Positions 6,335-12,246 of a stretch of 12,246 nt of DNA are shown piece by piece. Made by a program: the position numbers and the translations under genes. This DNA is from a candidate division Zixibacteria bacterium DG_27 (GTDB lineage: Bacteria > Zixibacteria > MSB-5A5 > DG-27), in NCBI GenBank assembly GCA_001302725.1, contig LIZU01000013.1, forward strand, positions 1 to 12,246, written 5' to 3'. Position 1 is the stretch's first letter. Every line of letters starts with the position of its first letter. A model generated the notes under the pieces. It did no database searches and had not been told where the DNA came from. It saw only the letters and a list, made by a program, of their open reading frames with translations.

Positions 6335-7603
6335 ATGGATTATCGACAGGCGGTTTCTTACCTTTTCGATCTGGAGAAGTTCGGGATTAAACTGGGGCTT
6401 GAGAATATCACCCGCTTTTTGGACCTGATTGGCAATCCCCATAACTGTTTCCCGGCAATCCACGTCGCGGGAACCAACGGCAAAGGCTCCACCGCAGCGA
6501 TCTTAGAGGCGATACTCACCTCCGCCGGTTTCAAAGTGGGGCTCTACACCTCTCCCCACCTGGTGGATTTTCGCGAGAGGATCAGAATCGGAAAAAGGCC
6601 AATTGACAGAGAGTACGTCGCGGCGTTTGTCAGCTCTAAGAAGGACCTGATCGAGGAGGTCCCAGTGACCTTCTTCGAGGTGGTCTCAGCGCTGGCGTTC
6701 AGCTACTTCGCAGAGCAGGGGGTCAACCTCGCCGTCTGTGAAACCGGCCTGGGGGGGAGGTTGGATGCCACCAACGTGCTGAAAACCGTAGTCTCTATCA
6801 TCACCAACGTCGATTTGGAACATACCGACCACCTGGGGAGCAGTGTTTCCGACATTGCCAAGGAGAAGGCCGGGATCATAAAGGAGGCGGTTCCCACGGT
6901 GACGGCCTCCAACAACTTCGAGGTCAGAAGGATTTTGAGAGATAGCTGTAGGAAAAGGAAGGCGCCGCTGGTTTCAATCTACGACGAGGCTCAATGGCTG
7001 GTGAAGGAGGTGGGGATTAAGGGTTCCCGTCTTGACGTCTTCACCAGATCGAACAAGTATGTCGACCTGCGCTTGAACTTGATTGGCAGGCACCAGCTGG
7101 AGAACGCCATGTGTGCTCTTTTGGCCATCGAGATTCTTCAGGACAACGGTTGGAGAGTCACCAGCAGGGCCATTAAGGAAGGGCTGGGCCAGGTGGTCTG
7201 GAGGGGACGGTTGGAGCTGTTCTCTGAGAGGCCCATTGTCTTGGCCGATGTCGCTCACAATCCGCCGGCGATGAAGATCATCAAGGAGAACCTGCAGGAA
7301 CTATTACCTCAAAGGAAATTCTTGGTCGTCCTGGGGATGCTCTCGGACAAGAATTACGTGGAGATGCTCAACGAGGTGGGAAGGTTTGCAGAGGTGATCT
7401 ACCTGACGAAACCGATCACCGACAGAGCCGCCGACCCAGAGCTTCTGGCGAGCGAGGTCAGCAAACAGGGCTCGAATTTCAAGGTCATTCCGGTCGTGAG
7501 AGAGGCTTACAAATACGCCCTAAGTCAGGCTCGGACGGAGGAGGTAGTGTTGGTTACCGGCTCCCACTATACCGTCGGAGAGGTGATGGCTGCACTCAGT
7601 TAG
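6335..7603 (+). CDS. folC: Bifunctional dihydrofolate synthase / folylpolyglutamate synthase
   Basis: FolC is a Mur-ligase-type ATP-dependent enzyme that adds glutamate to dihydropteroate and then to folates. The 422 residues are a normal length. Signatures in order are the P-loop GTNGKGST (46-53), YTSPHL (71-76), ETGLGGRLDATNV (136-148), ITNVDLEHTDHLG (156-168), KEKAGIIK (176-183), GRHQLENA (251-258) and ADVAHNP (304-310), where Val replaces the more common Gly of DGAHNP. The start ATG has only a weak GAGA immediately ahead of it. It lies 28 bp after accD and 9 bp before the SUMF1-fold lipoprotein. The window alone does not show whether both activities are present. Confidence 0.95.
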   Translation: MDYRQAVSYLFDLEKFGIKLGLENITRFLDLIGNPHNCFPAIHVAGTNGKGSTAAILEAILTSAGFKVGLYTSPHLVDFRERIRIGKRPIDREYVAAFVSSKKDLIEEVPVTFFEVVSALAFSYFAEQGVNLAVCETGLGGRLDATNVLKTVVSIITNVDLEHTDHLGSSVSDIAKEKAGIIKEAVPTVTASNNFEVRRILRDSCRKRKAPLVSIYDEAQWLVKEVGIKGSRLDVFTRSNKYVDLRLNLIGRHQLENAMCALLAIEILQDNGWRVTSRAIKEGLGQVVWRGRLELFSERPIVLADVAHNPPAMKIIKENLQELLPQRKFLVVLGMLSDKNYVEMLNEVGRFAEVIYLTKPITDRAADPELLASEVSKQGSNFKVIPVVREAYKYALSQARTEEVVLVTGSHYTVGEVMAALS

Positions 7604-7607
7604 GAGA
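7602..7607 (+). promoter_or_regulatory. Ribosome binding site overlapping the folC stop
   Basis: AGGAGA at 7602-7607 lies five bases before the ATG at 7613 and overlaps the folC stop TAG (7601-7603). It is the strongest Shine-Dalgarno match in the operon and fixes the start of the lipoprotein gene. The overlap suggests coupling to folC translation. Confidence 0.8.
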
Positions 7608-7612
7608 AACAA

Positions 7613-8386
7613 ATGAAAGGTCTATGTTCAACTTCCGTATTGCTTCTCGTTTTCTCAATTCTATTCACCAGCTGTGTTAAGAAGAAGGAGCCCCCGATGT
7701 CCGAGCCGGCGATCGAAATGGAGATGGTCTTGCTTCCCGGAGGAGAGTTTTCGATGGGTGCCCAAGATGGAGGGGTGGCTGATAATCCCGTTCACAAGGT
7801 CTATGTCGACTCCTTCTACATGGATAAATACGAGGTCACCAATGCCCAGTATTTCAGCTTCTGCGAGGAGACGGGGAGAGATCTGCCCGAATTCTGGGGT
7901 ATGAAGGAGTTCCACTCTGGATCGAACTATCCCAACCATCCGGTTGTAGGTGTCTCTTGGAGAGATGCCAAGGCTTACGCAGAGTGGATTGACAAGAGGC
8001 TGCCCACGGAGGCGGAGTGGGAATATGCTGCCAGAGGCGGTCTGGTCGGCAAGGATTTCCCCAATGGCGACGATTTGGATTCCTCCACGGGGAATTTCTC
8101 CTCCAAGGGAACAGTCCCCGTCGGCAGTTACCCCCCAAACGGATTCGGGCTACACGATATGGCCGGGAATGTGGTAGAGTGGGTTTTCGATTACTACGAC
8201 AAGGACTACTGCAGGGTCAGCCCTTACAAGAATCCGGCAGGTCCGCAAGAAGGGAGATTCCGAGTGATCAGAGGTGGCGGGTGGCACTCTGGAAAGGGCT
8301 GCAATAAGGTTCATTTCCGTAACTGCTTACTCGGCAGGTGGGTGGATTTCAATCTGGGCTTCCGCTGCGCCAAGGATCTGCGCTGA
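7613..8386 (+). CDS. Lipoprotein with a formylglycine-generating-enzyme-like (SUMF1) domain
   Basis: A 257-residue predicted lipoprotein. A hydrophobic signal peptide ends in a lipobox FTSC with the lipidated cysteine at C21, then KKK. The rest is one SUMF1 / FGE-sulfatase domain: LPGGEFSMGA (41-50), KYEVTNAQY (72-80), HPVVGVSWRDAKAYAEW (109-125), LPTEAEWEYAARGG (130-143), GLHDMAGNVVEW (179-190), RGGGWHSG (220-227) and NLGFRCA (247-253). In true formylglycine-generating enzymes a Cys pair (C336/C341 in human) follows the GGS motif. Here Ser226 aligns with the first, and C230 is one residue off the second, so I do not infer formylglycine synthesis. In many FCB bacteria such domains occur in surface lipoproteins, including gliding/T9SS GldJ/GldK-type proteins. 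At 257 residues this one is smaller than GldJ/GldK as I remember them, so I leave it unnamed. Confidence 0.88.
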   Translation: MKGLCSTSVLLLVFSILFTSCVKKKEPPMSEPAIEMEMVLLPGGEFSMGAQDGGVADNPVHKVYVDSFYMDKYEVTNAQYFSFCEETGRDLPEFWGMKEFHSGSNYPNHPVVGVSWRDAKAYAEWIDKRLPTEAEWEYAARGGLVGKDFPNGDDLDSSTGNFSSKGTVPVGSYPPNGFGLHDMAGNVVEWVFDYYDKDYCRVSPYKNPAGPQEGRFRVIRGGGWHSGKGCNKVHFRNCLLGRWVDFNLGFRCAKDLR

Positions 8387-8400
8387 TCTACGGCCTCTTT

Positions 8401-8469
8401 GCTGGGCTCGTCAGCCAGAGGCTGATCCGCTTGCCCGCCTGTGGCGGGCCTCCGCCGGAAAAGCCCAGC
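8401..8469. repeat. Palindromic element able to fold as a three-way junction
   Basis: In the gap between the SUMF1-fold lipoprotein and uvrB, 69 bases are almost wholly self-complementary. GCTGGGCT (8401-8408) pairs with AGCCCAGC (8462-8469) as a closing stem. Inside are hairpin TCAGCC-AGA-GGCTGA (8411-8425) and a longer arm in which TCCG/CGGA (8426-8429 with 8456-8459) encloses the perfect hairpin GCCCGCC-TGT-GGCGGGC (8433-8449). Only CG (8409-8410) and AA (8460-8461) are left at the junction. There is no TTC-arm or CCA, so it is not a tRNA. No T-tract follows on either strand, so it is not a standard terminator. It could be a dispersed palindromic repeat or a structured RNA; I cannot decide which. 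Confidence 0.6.
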
Positions 8470-8517
8470 CTATTCGGTGAGGGGAATGGAATAGAGGGGG
8501 ATTCCTGCCCTGGGCTT
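8461..8517 (+). promoter_or_regulatory. Alternative stem competing with the three-way junction
   Basis: AAGCCCAG (8461-8468), the 3' strand of the closing stem above, also pairs perfectly with CTGGGCTT (8510-8517). This alternative encloses a GGAAT/ATTCC hairpin (8488-8492 with 8501-8505). The two 8-bp stems cannot form together, an arrangement like that of attenuators. However, no T-tract follows, and the uvrB promoter candidate lies downstream, so a switch acting on uvrB is speculative. Confidence 0.4.
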
Positions 8518-8543
8518 CTGTCTGTGAAAAGCCTTCTGGAAGC

Positions 8544-8574
8544 TTTACATACTTAGAAGCATTGCTTATTTTTG
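8544..8574 (+). promoter_or_regulatory. Candidate uvrB promoter
   Basis: TTTACA (8544-8549) is followed after 17 bp by TATTTT (8567-8572), a fair sigma-70-type pair (5/6 and 4/6). The downstream part also reads TATTTTTG (8567-8574), an exact match to the TAnnTTTG -7 element of Bacteroidota. Transcription would begin near 8580, leaving a leader of about 28 bases before the ATG at 8608. This argues against the in-frame TTG at 8572 as start codon, since it falls inside the promoter element. Confidence 0.5.
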
Positions 8575-8607
8575 AAACGGCAACAGGCAACGAATTACTT
8601 CTGTCCA

Positions 8608-10599
8608 ATGACGGATTTTAGACTAGTCTCTGATTATGAGCCCAAAGGTGACCAGCCCCAGGCCATCAAGGAGTTGACCCAGGGGCTGAAGCGGGCTAAC
8701 AAGCATCAAACCCTCCTGGGTGTCACCGGAAGCGGCAAAACCTTCACGATGGCGAACGTCATCGCCAATTACGGTCGTCCCACCTTGGTCATTTCACACA
8801 ATAAGACCTTAGCGGCCCAGCTTTACGGAGAGTTCAAAGGGTTTTTCCCTCACAATGCGGTGGAGTTTTTCATAAGCTATTACGACTACTACCAGCCGGA
8901 AGCCTACGTCCCCGCCAGCGATACTTACATAGAAAAGGATACCAGCATCAATGACGACATCGACCGCCTGAGACTGAAGGCCACCAGCGCTCTTTTGGAG
9001 AGAGAGGATGTGGTTGTGGTGGCTTCGGTCTCCTGCATCTACGGTCTGGGTTCGCCCAAGGATTACAGGGAGCTTTTGGTCTTTCTCTCCGCGGGGCAAA
9101 AGATAGAGCGAAATGAAATCCTGAGACAACTGATAGACATCCATTACAGCCGCAACGACATCGAGTTCGGTCGTGGCAGTTTCAGAGTCAGAGGGGACGT
9201 TATCGAAGTCCATCTGGCCTATGAAGAGGTGGCAATCAGAATCGAGTTGTGGGGAGACCGTATCGAGAAGCTCTCTTTGGTGGACACTTTGAGGGGCGAA
9301 GTCTTGGAGGACAGAAAGACCGTCGCCATATACCCTGCCAGGCATTTCATCACCACACATCCCAGGCTCGAAGTCGCTGTCACCACCATCGAGGAGGAGT
9401 TGGAAGAGCGACTTCAATACTTCCGTAAGAAAAACCTCCTCTTGGAGGCTCAGAGGTTGGCGACCCGCACGCGCTACGATTTGGAAATGATGCGGGAGAT
9501 TGGATATTGTCCCGGCATTGAGAACTACTCCCGCCACCTCTCCGGGAGAAAACCGGGCGAGCCACCATTCACCCTGTTGGATTTCTTTCCCAAGGATTTT
9601 TTGTGCATCATCGACGAGTCCCACCAGACCGTTCCCCAGATACGGGGAATGTATCTGGGAGACCGCTCCAGAAAGGAGACTCTGGTGGAACACGGATTCC
9701 GCCTCCCCTCCGCCCTGGACAATCGCCCATTGTATTTCGAAGAGTTTGAATCCCGACTGCATGAAGCCATATTCGTCTCCGCGACTCCGGCGCCGTATGA
9801 ACTGGAGAAATCAAAGGGTGTGGTGGTGGAGCAGATTATCAGACCCACCGGGCTTTTAGACCCCGTCATCACTGTCAAACCGGTCAAAAATCAGGTTGAT
9901 GATCTGGTGGAGGAGATAAGATTGCGAGCCTCCAGAAAACAGCGGGTGTTGGTCACCACCCTTACGAAGAGGATGGCCGAGGACTTATCAGATTACTTGG
10001 CGCAGCTGGACATCAAGGTTCGCTATCTCCATTCAGAGATCGACGCCATCGACCGCGTCGAAATCTTGAGGGATCTACGTTTGGCGGAGTTTGAGGTTCT
10101 GGTAGGGATAAACCTCTTAAGAGAGGGTTTGGACCTGCCGGAGGTCTCTTTGGTCGCAATTCTGGATGCGGACCGGGAGGGGTTTTTGCGCTCCGAGACC
10201 TCTTTGGTGCAAACCGCCGGTCGAGCCGCCAGAAACAAAGCCGGGGAGGTGATCCTCTACGCCGAGGTTATGACGGACTCGATCAAGAAGGCGGTCGCGG
10301 AAACTAACCGCCGAAGGAAAATCCAGGAGGAATACAATCGCAAACACGGAATCGTCCCGGAGACAATCTACAAGACTAAAGAGGAGATCTTGAAGACCAC
10401 CACTTTCGCCGACTCCCGGACTGCTACCTACGAGAAGAAGGAGAAACTTGATCTCTTCGAGAAACTGGAGTCAGAAGAGCGCCTGAGGGCCTTGCAGAAG
10501 GCTATGAGGCAGGCCGCCAAAAACCTGGAGTTTGAGAAGGCGGCAGCCTTCAGAGATGAGATCAAGAAACTGAAGAAGAAGGTGACCAGTAATCGTTAG
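8608..10599 (+). CDS. uvrB: Excinuclease ABC subunit B
   Basis: UvrB is the helicase-fold damage-verification subunit of nucleotide excision repair, loaded by UvrA and then recruiting UvrC. From the ATG at 8608 it has 663 residues, a usual length. Visible are Walker A GVTGSGKT (38-45), the DNA-clamping beta-hairpin from YYDYYQPEAYVPASDTY (91-107), DESHQ (336-340), FRLPSALDNRPL, SATPAPYE, the later helicase motifs LLREGLDLPEVSLV and QTAGRAARN, and a C-terminal UVR motif (about 626-660) for UvrC contact. The frame is open to a TTG at 8572, but the first 12 residues so gained are unlike UvrB, the family start is MTDFRLVSDYEPKGDQP, and the TTG sits inside the promoter candidate. No clear Shine-Dalgarno precedes the ATG. 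The 221-bp gap upstream suggests its own transcription unit. Confidence 0.97.
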   Translation: MTDFRLVSDYEPKGDQPQAIKELTQGLKRANKHQTLLGVTGSGKTFTMANVIANYGRPTLVISHNKTLAAQLYGEFKGFFPHNAVEFFISYYDYYQPEAYVPASDTYIEKDTSINDDIDRLRLKATSALLEREDVVVVASVSCIYGLGSPKDYRELLVFLSAGQKIERNEILRQLIDIHYSRNDIEFGRGSFRVRGDVIEVHLAYEEVAIRIELWGDRIEKLSLVDTLRGEVLEDRKTVAIYPARHFITTHPRLEVAVTTIEEELEERLQYFRKKNLLLEAQRLATRTRYDLEMMREIGYCPGIENYSRHLSGRKPGEPPFTLLDFFPKDFLCIIDESHQTVPQIRGMYLGDRSRKETLVEHGFRLPSALDNRPLYFEEFESRLHEAIFVSATPAPYELEKSKGVVVEQIIRPTGLLDPVITVKPVKNQVDDLVEEIRLRASRKQRVLVTTLTKRMAEDLSDYLAQLDIKVRYLHSEIDAIDRVEILRDLRLAEFEVLVGINLLREGLDLPEVSLVAILDADREGFLRSETSLVQTAGRAARNKAGEVILYAEVMTDSIKKAVAETNRRRKIQEEYNRKHGIVPETIYKTKEEILKTTTFADSRTATYEKKEKLDLFEKLESEERLRALQKAMRQAAKNLEFEKAAAFRDEIKKLKKKVTSNR

Positions 10600-10631
10600 T
10601 AAACGAGGGGGCGGTTCTCAGTTAAAGAGGC

Positions 10632-10635
10632 GGAG
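10632..10635 (+). promoter_or_regulatory. Ribosome binding site deciding a TTG start
   Basis: GGAG at 10632-10635, within GAGGCGGAG, lies seven bases before the TTG at 10643. No ATG or GTG lies in the signal-peptide region of this frame, so this site supports the TTG start of the downstream lipoprotein. Confidence 0.6.
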
Positions 10636-10642
10636 ACTCAAA

Positions 10643-11587
10643 TTGACCACGAGATTTTACGTTTCCCTGGTTTTCATACTGATATGTCTGATTCTATCAG
10701 GGTGTTCCAAGAAACCGACCTTCCCCTTCTATCCCGACCGGGACGCCATCGTTGATATGATTACCGAGGATCTGCCCGACATCTTCCAAAGCCAGACAAT
10801 CGACCTCACGGTGCCGGACACCCTCTCTCTCTCTACCGCTTACTGGAGGGAGATTGACAGCGTCGGGCGTCGCATAGTTGTAAGCTTCTTCTATGAGGGA
10901 ACCCCGCACGAGATTCCCCTGGCGGAGGTGGCGGTCCTAGACAGCATGTTCGGTTACTTCCACCTTGTTATTGAAGACACCTCATACACTCCGCCCACAA
11001 GGGTGCGAGTGAAGAAACCGCTGAAGGAACTCGCTACGATCCAGGCCAAATTCGAAAAGTGGGGAGAGGACCGGGATCCCAGAAAGGGATGGATATTGAC
11101 GGACATCTCCGGCGTGGAGGTGCATTCAGAGGTCTCGAATCGATATCTGTCCGCGGCGACCCTCCAGGCTCTGAGCATCGGGGAGCTCACTCTCACCGGG
11201 GTGGAAATTCAGCACACCCGAAGCATAAACGAGATCCCCAACTTCTCGGAAAGGGAGTCCGTCAACCTGAACGCCACCGTCGGGGATTCGAGTGACATTG
11301 TCTACATGCATCACAACACCTCCTTCGGGCTGACCAAGACGGAGATGTATCCCATTGGAGAGGCGACTTTTCGGGGCAGCTTCCGTACTCCCCAAAGCCT
11401 CGGGTACTACCACCTCACGGTAGACCTCATTTCCCTTTCAACAGTCACCGACCCTGACACCACTGTATACGATTCCAAAAGATGGGGGATTCTCTACAAG
11501 GTAGACTCATCCAGTACCATCCCAGGGCTAACTTGTAGCGGGGAGCTTCAGCTTTGCGTACACGCGGTTGAATCCTACGGGCTTTGA
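10643..11587 (+). CDS. Predicted lipoprotein of unknown function
   Basis: A 314-residue protein that I do not recognise. It starts at TTG with a good ribosome binding site. The signal peptide (TTRF, then about 14 hydrophobic residues) ends in the lipobox LSGC with C21 as lipidation site, followed by SKKP, so it should be membrane-anchored outside the cytoplasm. The mature part begins with an acidic stretch (YPDRDAIVDMITEDLPDIF), then beta-rich sequence: WREIDSVGRRIVVSFFYEG, EVAVLDSMFGYFHLVIED, a basic TRVRVKKPLKEL patch, and a region rich in Ser/Thr and Asp towards the C-terminus. I see no catalytic motif, no internal repeats and no T9SS sorting tail. It lies 43 bp after uvrB and may be co-transcribed with it. 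Composition and codon use look like the neighbours. It is clearly a real gene; its function is unknown. Confidence 0.85.
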   Translation: MTTRFYVSLVFILICLILSGCSKKPTFPFYPDRDAIVDMITEDLPDIFQSQTIDLTVPDTLSLSTAYWREIDSVGRRIVVSFFYEGTPHEIPLAEVAVLDSMFGYFHLVIEDTSYTPPTRVRVKKPLKELATIQAKFEKWGEDRDPRKGWILTDISGVEVHSEVSNRYLSAATLQALSIGELTLTGVEIQHTRSINEIPNFSERESVNLNATVGDSSDIVYMHHNTSFGLTKTEMYPIGEATFRGSFRTPQSLGYYHLTVDLISLSTVTDPDTTVYDSKRWGILYKVDSSSTIPGLTCSGELQLCVHAVESYGL

Positions 11588-11604
11588 ACCGGCGCGCAAG
11601 AAAA

Positions 11605-11629
11605 GGGGCAGGAGTTGAACTCCTGCCCC
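11605..11629 (-). terminator. Convergent-gene hairpin, intrinsic terminator best suited to the minus strand
   Basis: GGGGCAGGAGTT (11605-11616) and AACTCCTGCCCC (11618-11629) form a perfect 12-bp inverted repeat around one base. On the minus strand the stem is followed by TTTTCTT, a usable U-tract, so it should end the T9SS-cargo transcript, whose stop is at 11665. On the plus strand the following bases (AGCTATAATG) are not T-rich, so termination of the uvrB-lipoprotein transcript is less certain. Its place between two converging genes supports the role. Confidence 0.8.
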
Positions 11630-11664
11630 AGCTATAATGCTTTGCCAGTCCTGCAACCTCTGGT

Positions 11665-12246
11665 TTACTTCAGCAGGTTCATAGACTTGTTGGCAGTGTA
11701 GTCACCACTGGTGAGCTTGTAGAAGTAAACGCCGCTGGAGAGATTGGAAGCATCCCAAGAGACGACATGCTCACCAGCCTCCGTCTGCCCGTCAACTAGC
11801 GTAACCACCAGACGGCCGCTGATGTCGTAAACCTTCAGGCTGACATTCCCGGCCTCGGCCAAATCAAAGCTGATGCTGGTGGTGGCATTGAAGGGGTTGG
11901 GGTAGTTCTGGTGCAGCTCGGTGACCATAGGGAGAGCAGCCTCCGGGCGGTCTGCCTGCACTAGCTCCCACTCGCTGTTGTCGCCCATCCTCCAGGGGAC
12001 GCAATCGATAATGTCGGCGTTCATACAACAGTAAACGTCATTGCCGCTGAGGCTGCCACCGATTGCAGCGCTGTACTGCCCGGGAGTGGCAGAGTTCGGA
12101 ACCTTGAGCATGTAATATTCCTGAGTGGTGCCGGCGGGGTAGGTTTTATTCCTCCCCATGGCGACCAGAAGGTTGGCCGGGTCGCAGCCGTAGCTGGCAT
12201 AGCCGCTGAAGGTCAGAGTGCCAGAGATGTTACCGCCGGTGCGGTT
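11665..12246 (-). CDS. Secreted protein with T9SS type A C-terminal sorting domain (N-terminal part outside window)
   Basis: The minus-strand frame is open from the right edge (12246) to TAA at 11667-11665, giving 193 residues with no start in the window. A Met at 12159 is internal: the frame upstream reads ISGTLTFSGYASYG and DPANLLVAMG without a stop. The last 85 or so residues are a type IX secretion sorting domain of the FlgD-like beta-sandwich kind: LHQNYPNPFNATTSISFDL, VSLKVYDISGRLVVTLVDG, AGEHVVSWDASNLSSGVYFYKL and a final KSMNLLK. Proteins with this tail are exported by the Sec system, then by T9SS, with the tail removed or used for surface anchoring. The preceding 100 residues are Gly/Ser/Thr-rich and probably beta-structured, with a CC and two further Cys around YCCMNADIIDCVPW. 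The cargo function is unknown. Confidence 0.9.
   Translation of the reverse strand, partial: NRTGGNISGTLTFSGYASYGCDPANLLVAMGRNKTYPAGTTQEYYMLKVPNSATPGQYSAAIGGSLSGNDVYCCMNADIIDCVPWRMGDNSEWELVQADRPEAALPMVTELHQNYPNPFNATTSISFDLAEAGNVSLKVYDISGRLVVTLVDGQTEAGEHVVSWDASNLSSGVYFYKLTSGDYTANKSMNLLK

Noticed and set aside
8401..8469. tRNA-like gene, because of the cloverleaf-like shape and length
   Set aside because: It lacks the T-loop TTC sequence, a 5-bp T stem and a valid anticodon arm; the arms do not match tRNA geometry.
8274..8556. Small open frames across the lipoprotein-uvrB gap
   Set aside because: They are overlapping frames that run out of the lipoprotein gene or cover the palindromic element, without ribosome binding sites or recognisable protein sequence.
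8556..8574. Terminator (AAGC-ATT-GCTT followed by ATTTTT) before uvrB
   Set aside because: The stem is only 4-5 bp and mostly A-T; the T-run is better explained as part of the promoter-like element.
8809..9762. A 317-codon open frame on the minus strand
   Set aside because: It lies wholly antisense to conserved uvrB sequence, shows no protein family signature and has low-complexity mirror composition; it is a shadow of the uvrB codon bias.
12157..12159. Minus-strand ATG as the start of the T9SS-tail gene
   Set aside because: The reading frame is open to the window edge with plausible protein sequence, and a sorting-domain protein needs a signal peptide that is absent here.

Overview
The window (about 12.2 kb, moderately GC-rich) looks like chromosomal housekeeping DNA from a bacterium of the Fibrobacterota-Chlorobiota-Bacteroidota (FCB) superphylum, probably a lineage outside classical Bacteroidota. 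Three things point there: a PorX-type response regulator (receiver plus PglZ domain), a protein at the right edge with a type IX secretion (T9SS) C-terminal sorting domain of the NYPNPFN kind, and a TAnnTTTG promoter match upstream of uvrB. The 'NYPNPFNA' variant reminds me of candidate phyla such as Zixibacteria, but I cannot fix the phylum without a tree.

Layout: ten genes lie on the + strand and one partial gene lies on the - strand at the right edge. (1) The 3' part of serS ends in a 7-bp tandem repeat that begins on its stop codon. (2) A 156-bp leader with several possible RNA stems precedes a membrane histidine kinase, which is followed after 29 bp by a PorX-like regulator. (3) A tight run follows: tsaE, tsaB, rimI, accD, folC and a SUMF1-fold lipoprotein, with gaps of 5 to about 40 bp and one 4-bp overlap. 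(4) A 221-bp gap holds a strongly palindromic segment with mutually exclusive pairings and a promoter candidate. (5) uvrB is followed by an unrecognised lipoprotein. (6) A perfect 12-bp inverted repeat separates this lipoprotein from the convergent T9SS-cargo gene.

Functionally, the kinase and the PorX-like protein form a plausible two-component pair for T9SS control. They are arranged as an operon that continues into tsaE and tsaB (t6A tRNA modification), rimI (N-terminal acetylation), accD (fatty-acid synthesis) and folC (folate). The tsaE-tsaB-rimI and accD-folC orders are familiar from many bacteria. The kinase-porX adjacency and the porX-tsaE junction are the most informative context here.

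I found no CRISPR array, insertion sequence, tRNA or rRNA, and no clear sign of a wholly new defence or biosynthetic system. The best leads are the kinase-PorX operon with an apparently intact PglZ active site, the palindromic element upstream of uvrB, the heptamer repeat and the structured leader.
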